From NCBI RefSeq assembly GCF_001613165.1, contig NZ_BDBV01000108.1:1-51743 (forward strand): 51,743 nt of DNA, written 5' to 3'. Positions 1 through 7,051 of the stretch are shown one piece after another. Position numbers and translations under genes: made by a program. Origin of the DNA: Nocardia mexicana NBRC 108244. Lineage in GTDB: Bacteria; Actinomycetota; Actinomycetes; Mycobacteriales; Mycobacteriaceae. How positions within the stretch are numbered: the stretch's first letter is position 1; every line of letters begins with the position of its first letter. The notes below the pieces were generated by a model. That model was given only the letters and a program-made list of their open reading frames with translations. It was not told the origin of the DNA and searched no databases.

Positions 1-1
1 G

Positions 2-331
2 GGGATCGGCGGCGCCGCGCGCGAGCTGTATCTGCTCGGCTCCGCCTGCCGGCAGCTCGCCCGGGAATGGGAGACCACGACGATGGGGGAGCGCAACGGG
101 CTGGCCGCCGCCATGGCGTTGCGCGCGGGCCTGAGCGCCGCCCGCGATCGGGTGGTCGCGGCGCTGACCCCGGTCCTGGGAGCGAGCCTGTTCACGGCCG
201 GCGATCCGGCCTCCGCCGCCGCGATCGATTCGCTTGCGGTGCACCATCATCCGCCGAACCTGATGTCCTGCGACGAGGCCGTCGGCGCACTGCATCTCGG
301 CTATCGGATGAGTTTCGACCCCACCGCGTAG
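2..331 (+). CDS. C-terminal part of an unidentified protein, cut by the left edge
   Basis: The frame is open from base 2 to a TAG at 329-331, giving at least 109 residues; the true start lies upstream. An internal ATG at 83 exists, but the frame reads through it with the same composition, so I treat it as internal. The segment is Ala/Arg-rich and helical, with a tail containing HHHPPN and ending in SFDPTA. It resembles the helical C-terminal end of an acyl-CoA dehydrogenase-like enzyme, but there are too few residues to assign a family. It lies 46 bases before the SRPBCC gene on the same strand, so it is probably part of the same operon. Confidence 0.55.
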   Translation, partial: GIGGAARELYLLGSACRQLAREWETTTMGERNGLAAAMALRAGLSAARDRVVAALTPVLGASLFTAGDPASAAAIDSLAVHHHPPNLMSCDEAVGALHLGYRMSFDPTA

Positions 332-377
332 GCGAGCACCGCCCCGACCACCTCCCCGAGGACGAAGGACATATCCG

Positions 378-842
378 ATGCAGCAAGTCCATGTCACCCA
401 CACGATGACCTCGCCGATCGACGAGGTGTGGGCGGCCATCAAGAACATCACCGCCTACCCGGCGTTCATGAAGAACGTCGAGGAGGTCACCCTGCTCGAC
501 GATGCCGGTCCCGGCGGGCACCGGCTCAGCGCCTGGCGGGTGTGGCTGAAGGGGTCGATCCTCGAATGGACCGAGCGCGAGGAAATCGACAACGCCACGC
601 GCACACTGCGATTCGAGCAGATCGACGGCGATCTCGAGATCTTCCTCGGCTACTGGCGCGTCGAGGACGGCGGCGACGGGCTGGTGCGTGTCGACTTCCG
701 CGTCGAGTTCGAGATCGGCATCCCGCTGCTGGCCGACATGCTCAATCCCGTCGCGGCCACCGCACTGCGCGACAACTCCACGACGATGCTGCGCGAGATC
801 GAGAGCCGCGTCGCGGCGGGAGGCGTCCATGACCTCGCATGA
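378..842 (+). CDS. SRPBCC-fold polyketide cyclase/aromatase-like protein
   Basis: This 154-residue protein has the full length of a single SRPBCC (START-like) domain. It opens with a beta strand and the PIDEVWAAIKNITAYPAF pattern typical of polyketide cyclase/dehydrase and Coq10-type proteins. It then shows alternating strands such as VRVDFRVEFEIG and a long C-terminal helix after LLADML. Such domains hold hydrophobic ligands and may catalyse cyclisation, dehydration or aromatisation. The ATG is preceded by GAAGGA at 364-369. The 3' end overlaps the next gene by 14 bases, which suggests translational coupling. Its substrate is unknown; the neighbouring acyl-loading genes suggest an acyl or polyketide-like intermediate. 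Confidence 0.8.
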   Translation: MQQVHVTHTMTSPIDEVWAAIKNITAYPAFMKNVEEVTLLDDAGPGGHRLSAWRVWLKGSILEWTEREEIDNATRTLRFEQIDGDLEIFLGYWRVEDGGDGLVRVDFRVEFEIGIPLLADMLNPVAATALRDNSTTMLREIESRVAAGGVHDLA

Positions 843-1821
843 GACCGTCGCATGGCCGCGGGCCCGGACCGCGGTCGCTGTCGAGGACGCGCTCGCCCGG
901 GTCGGGGCCTCGGTCGGCGAGCTGCGCGAACTGCTCGGGGCACTGCTCGACGAGGGCCGGGGATATGTGGTGGGCTCGCTCGCCGCCGGGCTGGGCAACA
1001 GCGGCAGCGATATCGACGTCATCGTCCTGTGCGACCGCCGATCCTCCGATGCGCCGATGCTGTTCTTCCTCGGCGACACCAGCGTCGACCTGCAGTACTA
1101 CAACGCCGGGGATCCGGCCGCGACGATGGCGGCGCTGCCCGGCGAACGGGTGCGGCTCGCGGCGGGCTGGTGCGCGCTGGGATGCGCACCGGCGATGACC
1201 CTGCAGCGGCGCATCGGCCGCTGGCTCAACGCGAGTCCGCTCGATCCGGCGTTCCCCGACATCGTCGATCCGGCCGCCACGCCGGTCGCCGCGGCGGCCC
1301 TGGTGCGCGGCGCCGTGGAAAGTCTGGTGCTGAAGATCTTCGCCGCGCGCACCATCGGCGCGGCGGGGCTGCCGAGCGCGGCGGCGTGGCGGCGGGCGGG
1401 CCGCGCGCTGGTGGAGGTGCTGGCCCGCGCGTCGGGGGAGCTGTTCATCGGCGAGAAATGGATAGTGGCCCGCGCCGTGCGCGCCGGTCTCGATCGCGGC
1501 CTGGCGCGGCGCGCGTTCGGCTGTTCCGACGAGCGGCAGCTGCGCGAGATCCTTTCCGCGGCAGGTCTTTCCGCGCTCGGCGAACCGGGCGTGGTCGAGC
1601 TGCGGGCGGCCGACGGCCTGGAGCGGCTCGAGCTCGGCGCGACGACCTGGACGCTCGTCGGCGGCCGCCGCGCCGTGCCGTGCGATCCGGCCGAGCTGGT
1701 TCCGGAAGCGCTCGAAACCGCCTCGGCGGCAACGGTGTTGGATGCCGTCGCGGAGGGCGTGGTCGTTCCCGCGCTCGATCGGCCGGAGCTCGACGAGAGG
1801 GTGCGGGCATGCGCAGCGTAA
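829..1821 (+). CDS. Nucleotidyltransferase-fold protein (pol-beta/MNT type)
   Basis: The 330-residue product carries VGSLAAGLGNSGSDIDVIVL near residue 50. This is the GS...DxD signature of pol-beta-like nucleotidyltransferases, in which the two Asp residues bind metal. A possible third carboxylate lies in GDTSVDLQYYN. The C-terminal two thirds are helical and Ala/Arg-rich and match nothing I recognise. The ATG at 829 was chosen because it directly precedes the nucleotidyltransferase domain; the frame extends further upstream without a good start. It overlaps both neighbours by 13-14 bases. In this cluster it could transfer a nucleotide to a product or intermediate (activation or self-protection), but this is inference. 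Confidence 0.65.
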   Translation: MTSHETVAWPRARTAVAVEDALARVGASVGELRELLGALLDEGRGYVVGSLAAGLGNSGSDIDVIVLCDRRSSDAPMLFFLGDTSVDLQYYNAGDPAATMAALPGERVRLAAGWCALGCAPAMTLQRRIGRWLNASPLDPAFPDIVDPAATPVAAAALVRGAVESLVLKIFAARTIGAAGLPSAAAWRRAGRALVEVLARASGELFIGEKWIVARAVRAGLDRGLARRAFGCSDERQLREILSAAGLSALGEPGVVELRAADGLERLELGATTWTLVGGRRAVPCDPAELVPEALETASAATVLDAVAEGVVVPALDRPELDERVRACAA

Positions 1822-2297
1822 GTATTCATGCCCTGGCCGAGGAAGGGACGCGGGCGGCGTGGGCACACGTCATGGTGCTGCAGCACTCCGTCGAGGACAT
1901 GGGCTCCACCTACGCCGCGGGCGACTGGGCGACCTGTGTCGACAGTTGCTTCGACACGGTCCTGAACACCGCGTACGTGTCGGCGATGCTGGCGGGCCAC
2001 CTCGGCTCACCCGAGGACGCGGCGCTGCTGGTGCGCATCGCACGCGATATCGAACCGCACGCCGTTCTGCTCGAACGGATGCCGACCGCGTGGGAGGCGA
2101 CCCGCGCCGACGCCGATGCCGCGCGGATATTGGCCGATGAGGCCTGCCACGCAACGGAAGCGGCGATGCCGATCGTCATGGCGAGCTTCCGGACGCCGAC
2201 CGGGTTCTATCCGAGCGTCCGCATGGCGGGCGATCTCGAAAAGCTGCGCCGCCGAAGCGGTTTGCGCAGCTACGCCTGGGAACACTTCGCCACCTGA
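1809..2297 (+). CDS. Hypothetical helical protein of the phosphonate operon
   Basis: This 162-residue protein belongs to no family I recognise. It is predicted mostly alpha-helical, with an N-terminal stretch containing HVMVLQHSVEDMGSTY and two Cys residues in CVDSCFDTVL. A later segment holds DEACHATEAAMP, so a metal site formed by His, Cys and Glu is possible but unproven. Its start overlaps the stop of the nucleotidyltransferase-like gene by 13 bases, so the two are probably translationally coupled and may act together. No signal peptide or membrane segment is visible. Confidence 0.7.
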   Translation: MRSVSIHALAEEGTRAAWAHVMVLQHSVEDMGSTYAAGDWATCVDSCFDTVLNTAYVSAMLAGHLGSPEDAALLVRIARDIEPHAVLLERMPTAWEATRADADAARILADEACHATEAAMPIVMASFRTPTGFYPSVRMAGDLEKLRRRSGLRSYAWEHFAT

Positions 2298-2312
2298 ACG
2301 GAAGGACGACAG

Positions 2313-4304
2313 ATGCACGAGGAGGCCGATATGCGGCGCCGGGTGCGGGAACTGATCTCGGACCTCGCCCCCGTCCGGGGCGGCGGGGAGGTCGATGCGC
2401 TGACCCATCTCGTCGGCGAGCTCGGATACGACTCGCTGCGGCTGATGGAACTGACCGGCGTGCTCGAATCCGAATTCGACATGGCCTGCGCCGACGAGCG
2501 CGAGCTGCTCGCGATCGAGAACGTCGCCGACGTGGAGGCCCTGGTGCGCCGCCTGGCGGCCGGTCGCGGCCCGGCGAACGCACCGCGCGACGGCCGGGAA
2601 CTGAACAACTTCGGTGCGGCACTCGCAGGCTGGGCCGCCACCGAACCCGACAGTACCGCGCTCACCTTCCTCCACGACGACCGCGACGCCGAGACCCTCA
2701 CCTACGGCCGATTACACGGGCGGGCAACAGGATTGGCGAAGGTGATCGCGGAATCGGTGCGCCCGGGGGAGCGGGTGATGATCCTGCTGCCACCCGGCGT
2801 CGACCTCGTCGCGGCGATGTTCGCCTGCTTCTACGCCGGGGTGGTCGCCGTCGCCGCGCCGCCGCCGAATCTGCTCAAACCCCATCGCAGCCTGCCCCGG
2901 CTCGAGGCCATCGCCGCCGACGCCGACGTGGCCGCGGTCATCACCGAGGACGGCCTGCGGCGCCGGATCGCCGGTGCGGCGGGAAGCAGCCTGCGCTTCG
3001 CGACCTGGCTCGCCCCCGACGCCGACCCCGCCCCCGGATGGCAGCCGCAAATGGGCGGGCTGGACGAGCCGCTGCTGCTGCAATACACCTCCGGCTCGAC
3101 CGCCCGGCCGCGGGGCGTGGTCCTCACCTCACGGAACCTGATCGCCAATTCCGCCGCCATCGCGGCGGCGTTCGGCCACACCCGCGACAGCCGGATGTTC
3201 AGCTGGCTACCGCCGTATCACGATATGGGGTTGATCGGCGGGATCTTCCAGCCGCTGTTCGTGGGCTTCCCCACCGTGCTGGCCTCCCCCTTCTCGATCC
3301 TCAAGCGTCCGGGTCGCTGGCTGGAGGGCATCTCCGAATCTCGCGCGACCACCAGCGGCGGACCGAATTTCGCCTACGACCTGTGCGTGCACCGCATCCC
3401 GGCCGCCACCCGCGATCGTCTCGACCTGTCGTCGTGGACGGTGGCGTTCAACGGTGCCGAACCCGTGCTCGCAGAGACGATCGACCGCTTCACCGCCACC
3501 TTCGCCGCCGGCGGCTTCCGCCGCGAGGCGTTCCTGCCGTGCTATGGGCTGGCCGAGGCGACATTGATGGTGTCGGCGGCCGAACCCGCCACCGCCCCGG
3601 TCACATTCGAGATCGACGCCGATGATCTCGGGGAGGGCAGGGTGTCGCCGACAGCCGCCGGGCCGGGCGGCCGCACGCTGGTCTCCAGCGGGATACCCGC
3701 TCCCGAATTCGACGTCCACATCATCGATCCCGTGACCCGCGCGCCCGCCGAGCCGGGCCGGGTGGGGGAGATCTGGATCGCGGGCGACAGTGTGGCCTCG
3801 GGCTATTGGCGCCGCGGCGAGGATTCCGAGGCCGTGTTCGGCGCGCGCATCCTCGGCGATCCCGAGCGCGCCCCGTATCTGCGGTCGGGGGATCTCGGTG
3901 TGCTGATCGAGGGCCAGCTGGTGGTCGTCGGACGCCTCAAGGACGTGATCATCGTCCGCGGCGTCAACTACCACGCCCACGACCTCGAACTGGCCGCGGA
4001 GTCCGCGCACCCGGCGGTGCGCAAACACTGCAGCGCGGCCTTCCAGCTCGAGGACGGTCGGGAGGGGCTCGGCGTCGTCTGCGAGGTCGATCCCGGGATC
4101 GGCGACGACCTCGGCGCGGTGTGCGCGCGGATCCGCCGGACGGTCGCCGAGGAGATCGGCGTGCGTCCCGTCTTCGCCGGACTGATCGCGCCGGGCGCGA
4201 TGCCCAAGACCGCCAGCGGCAAGGTCCAGCGCCTGCTGTGCCGCCGCCTGCTGCGCACGGGCGCGTTGACGGTCCTCGCCGAGTCCCGAGACCGGCAGGG
4301 CTGA
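2313..4304 (+). CDS. Acyl carrier protein fused to fatty-acyl-AMP ligase (FAAL)
   Basis: The first about 85 residues of this 663-residue protein form a carrier domain with Ser41 in GYDSLRL, the site for phosphopantetheine. The rest is an adenylation enzyme of the FAAL class: the P-loop-like YTSGSTARPRG begins at residue 258, GGPNFAYDLC and CYGLAEATLMVS follow, and the C-terminus has KDVIIVRGVNYHAHDLE and PKTASGKVQR. FAALs activate a fatty or other carboxylic acid with ATP and load it onto a carrier domain without free CoA. The carrier at the N-terminus allows loading in cis. GAAGGA at 2301-2306 gives a good ribosome site. It lies two bases before a reductase-like SDR, so an activated acyl chain may be passed on for reduction. 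Confidence 0.9.
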   Translation: MHEEADMRRRVRELISDLAPVRGGGEVDALTHLVGELGYDSLRLMELTGVLESEFDMACADERELLAIENVADVEALVRRLAAGRGPANAPRDGRELNNFGAALAGWAATEPDSTALTFLHDDRDAETLTYGRLHGRATGLAKVIAESVRPGERVMILLPPGVDLVAAMFACFYAGVVAVAAPPPNLLKPHRSLPRLEAIAADADVAAVITEDGLRRRIAGAAGSSLRFATWLAPDADPAPGWQPQMGGLDEPLLLQYTSGSTARPRGVVLTSRNLIANSAAIAAAFGHTRDSRMFSWLPPYHDMGLIGGIFQPLFVGFPTVLASPFSILKRPGRWLEGISESRATTSGGPNFAYDLCVHRIPAATRDRLDLSSWTVAFNGAEPVLAETIDRFTATFAAGGFRREAFLPCYGLAEATLMVSAAEPATAPVTFEIDADDLGEGRVSPTAAGPGGRTLVSSGIPAPEFDVHIIDPVTRAPAEPGRVGEIWIAGDSVASGYWRRGEDSEAVFGARILGDPERAPYLRSGDLGVLIEGQLVVVGRLKDVIIVRGVNYHAHDLELAAESAHPAVRKHCSAAFQLEDGREGLGVVCEVDPGIGDDLGAVCARIRRTVAEEIGVRPVFAGLIAPGAMPKTASGKVQRLLCRRLLRTGALTVLAESRDRQG

Positions 4305-4306
4305 CG

Positions 4307-5311
4307 ATGCGGGTATTGGTCACGGGCGCTTCGGGTCTGGTCGGCTACGAAGTGGTGGAGACGCTGCGGGCGCACGGCATGACCGTGGTCGCCGCGAGCC
4401 GCGGCCGCGCGGACGCCACCGGCGCCACCGTGCACTGGGATATGAGCCGCGACCCCGCGCCCGCGACGCTCGCGGGCCCCTGGGATGTCATCGTCAACGC
4501 CGCCGCCGACACCCGCTGGACGATGAGCCCGGCCGAGGCATGGCGGGCGAACGTCGATTCCGTGCTGGCCCTGTGCCCGCTCATCGGCGACCGGACCCAT
4601 CTGATCCAGATATCCACGGCGTACGCGCTGGGCCTGCGCGGCGATATCGAGTCCGGCGACCCGGGCGACTATCGCAATCACTACGAGTGGTCCAAGGCCG
4701 CCGCCGAACGCATGACCCGCGAAATCACGGGGCGCGCCACGGTGATTCGCCCTCCGCTGATCATCGGGCGGCGCGCCGACGGGCGCGCGGCCCGGTACTC
4801 CGGCATGTACACGATCCTGCGCGGTATGGCGAGCAGTGCCGTGCCCGCTGTGGTCGGATTCGCCGACAGCCGTTTCGATGTCATCCCCGTCGACGACCTC
4901 GCCACCCTGGTGGCGCAGGTGGTGCGGGCGGGCCCGTCGGGGGTGCGCACCATCGCGGGCGGCGCGAGCGCGATGACCTTCCCCGACGCCCTGACGATCA
5001 TGGTCGAGGCACTGAACCAATGGCGCGCGGACCGCGGTATTCCGGCCCTCGAGCAGCCGAAGATCATCGATCCGCGGCGGTGGGAACGATTCCTGTGGCC
5101 GTTCGCCCGCCAGCACATGAGTCCGCGGCAGGTGCGGGTCCTGGAACTGCTCTCGCATTTCCATCCCTACATGCAGATCCGCACCCCGCTCGAACCCGAT
5201 CACGTCGTGAGCGATCCGGAGCTGCCGCTGCGGCGTTCGGTGTCCTACTGGGCACATGCCAATACACCCCTGGCGCGGCAGCGACCGAAACCCTGGAAGG
5301 CCATTGCATGA
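4307..5311 (+). CDS. Extended SDR, thioester-reductase/epimerase-like
   Basis: This 334-residue protein begins with VLVTGASGLVGYEV, the TGxxGxxG nucleotide-binding motif of extended short-chain dehydrogenases. The catalytic Tyr-x3-Lys appears in YEWSKAAAE and the upstream Ser in ISTAYALG. The C-terminal part, with HFHPYMQIRTPLEP, resembles the C-terminal region of fatty acyl reductase and thioester reductase (NAD_binding_4) proteins more than sugar epimerases. The gene begins two bases after the ACP-FAAL gene and its stop overlaps the pepM start (ATGA). It could reduce an ACP-bound acyl chain to an aldehyde or alcohol, or reduce phosphonopyruvate; the sequence does not decide. Confidence 0.75.
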   Translation: MRVLVTGASGLVGYEVVETLRAHGMTVVAASRGRADATGATVHWDMSRDPAPATLAGPWDVIVNAAADTRWTMSPAEAWRANVDSVLALCPLIGDRTHLIQISTAYALGLRGDIESGDPGDYRNHYEWSKAAAERMTREITGRATVIRPPLIIGRRADGRAARYSGMYTILRGMASSAVPAVVGFADSRFDVIPVDDLATLVAQVVRAGPSGVRTIAGGASAMTFPDALTIMVEALNQWRADRGIPALEQPKIIDPRRWERFLWPFARQHMSPRQVRVLELLSHFHPYMQIRTPLEPDHVVSDPELPLRRSVSYWAHANTPLARQRPKPWKAIA

Positions 5312-6195
5312 CACACACGAACGGACACGGCTCCAAGTCCGCACAACTGCGCAAACTCCTCGCCGGCGACCGGCTGGCGCGCGTCGTCGGAGTGGGTGAC
5401 GGGCTGTCGGCACTGCTGGCGAGCAGGCACGGCTTCGACGCCCTGTGGGGCAGCGGGCTGTCCATCTCGGCGGCCCACGCGCTACCCGACGCCAGCATCC
5501 TGACGATGACCGAATTTCTCCAGGCCACCGCGGTGATCGATGCCGCGACGCCGCTGCCGACGATCGCCGACTGCGATACCGGATTCGGCGACGTCAACGT
5601 GGTCATGCGCGCCACCCGCGAATACGAGCGCCGCGGCATCGCCGGAATCTGCATGGAGGACAAGCAGTTTCCCAAACGCAACAGTTTCAGCGGCGGACAG
5701 CAGCTGGCCCCGATCGCCGAGTTCGCGCAGAAGATCAGGGCCGCCAAGAGCGTGCAGGTCTCACCGGACTTCGTCGTGATCGCGCGCGTGGAATCGCTGA
5801 TCGCGGAGACCGGCATGGCCGACGCGCTGGAGCGGGGCGCGCGGTACGCGCAGGCCGGTGCCGACGCGCTGCTCATCCACTCGAAATCCGAATCCCCGGA
5901 CGAGGTACTGGAATTCGCCGCCGAATGGAACCGGCAGAGCGATCCGTTGCCGCTGGTGGCGGTGCCGACCACCTACTACTCGGCCAGCGTCGACGAACTC
6001 GAGCGCGGCGGGTTCTCGATGGTCATCTACGCCAATCAGTCACTGCGCGCGGTGGTGCGCGTGGTCAACGACGTCTTCGCGCGGCTGAGCAGCGCCGCGA
6101 GCACCGCCGAGATGGAGGAGCAGCTGATACCGGTCGTCGAGGTGCTCGACCTGATCGGGATGGACTCGCTGCTGACCAGTGATGTCGATGGCTGA
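5308..6195 (+). CDS. pepM: Phosphoenolpyruvate phosphomutase (C-P bond formation)
   Basis: The 295-residue product is a member of the isocitrate lyase/PEP mutase superfamily. EDKQFPKRNS at residues 117-126 matches the EDK-x5-NS motif that separates true PEP mutases from lyases. DCDTGFGD at residues 88-95 supplies the metal-binding Asp residues. PEP mutase converts PEP to 3-phosphonopyruvate, the entry step of nearly all phosphonate pathways; the equilibrium favours PEP, so a second enzyme must pull the reaction. The gene is coupled to its neighbours by overlaps on both sides. No standard phosphonopyruvate decarboxylase, transaminase or phosphonomethylmalate synthase is visible here. Carboxyphosphonoenolpyruvate mutase is less likely given the motif. 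Confidence 0.92.
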   Translation: MTHTNGHGSKSAQLRKLLAGDRLARVVGVGDGLSALLASRHGFDALWGSGLSISAAHALPDASILTMTEFLQATAVIDAATPLPTIADCDTGFGDVNVVMRATREYERRGIAGICMEDKQFPKRNSFSGGQQLAPIAEFAQKIRAAKSVQVSPDFVVIARVESLIAETGMADALERGARYAQAGADALLIHSKSESPDEVLEFAAEWNRQSDPLPLVAVPTTYYSASVDELERGGFSMVIYANQSLRAVVRVVNDVFARLSSAASTAEMEEQLIPVVEVLDLIGMDSLLTSDVDG

Positions 6196-7051
6196 GTACG
6201 TGCGGGCTGTCCCGCGGTATCTCGCGCGCAGGTTTCCGCCGACCCAGGCGGTCGCCGCGGTGTCGATCGTCGTCTGCTCGTACCTGGTGTACGGGGCGTG
6301 CGCCGATCGGCAGGCGCATCCACTCGCCTGGGCGGGCGGTGCGGGCGCGGTGGCGGCGATGCTGCTGATCCACCGTCTCGCAGACGATCTCGGCGATGCG
6401 GCCGGGGATCCGTCGCCCGCGTTCGGTGCCCGGGGCATGCTGCTCGGCGCGGCGGTCCTTGTCGTGGTCACGGCGGCGGCCAACGCGGTCGCCGACGGGA
6501 CACTCGCGATATATGTTGCCGCGACCGCGCTCTGGAGCGGGCTCGGCAATGCCGCGGATCGGCGCTTCGCCGGTGCGCTCGGTGTCTGGCTGCTGAGCGA
6601 GGTCGCGGTCGCGATGATCCTGTTCTATCCGTACCTGCTGTGGCGGCGGACCGGGGGCGGCGCGGTCCCCGCGACGGCGGTGGCGGGGCTGGTCGGCGGC
6701 CTGTGGGCGGGCTATCTGTTCTGGGTGCTCAGCCGCAAGGCGGGGCGCCCGGACTGGCTCGCGCCGGGTGTGTCGCCGTCGGCGATTCGCCTGTGGCTGT
6801 CGGCAATCCTCGCCGCGTCCGCCGCCGCGGCCGTGCTCGCGGGCACGTCCGATGCGTTGCCGCTGTCCTATCCGCTGCTCGGAGTGCTCTGCGCGCTCAC
6901 CGTGGTCCTGCTGATGCTGCGGTGGTGGCCCGGTGTCGCCGGGCGGCCGCCGCGCGGCTCCCGCGCCTGGGCGGGCCTGACGCTACTTCTGACCACCCAG
7001 CTGAACGCCGCCCTGGCCGCGCTGGTCCTGTACGTGAGGAGTCGAGGATGA
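6179..7051 (+). CDS. Polytopic membrane protein, UbiA prenyltransferase-like
   Basis: The 290-residue product has about eight hydrophobic segments. After the second one comes HRLADDLGDAAGD, an acidic stretch similar to the first Asp-rich motif of some divergent UbiA-superfamily prenyltransferases. A clear second Asp-rich motif is missing, so activity as a prenyltransferase is uncertain. An alternative start is the ATG at 6188. It overlaps pepM by 17 bases and the next gene by an ATGA. If it is a UbiA enzyme it would attach an isoprenoid chain to a cluster product at the membrane; otherwise it may be a transporter or scaffold. Confidence 0.6.
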   Translation: MMSMAEYVRAVPRYLARRFPPTQAVAAVSIVVCSYLVYGACADRQAHPLAWAGGAGAVAAMLLIHRLADDLGDAAGDPSPAFGARGMLLGAAVLVVVTAAANAVADGTLAIYVAATALWSGLGNAADRRFAGALGVWLLSEVAVAMILFYPYLLWRRTGGGAVPATAVAGLVGGLWAGYLFWVLSRKAGRPDWLAPGVSPSAIRLWLSAILAASAAAAVLAGTSDALPLSYPLLGVLCALTVVLLMLRWWPGVAGRPPRGSRAWAGLTLLLTTQLNAALAALVLYVRSRG

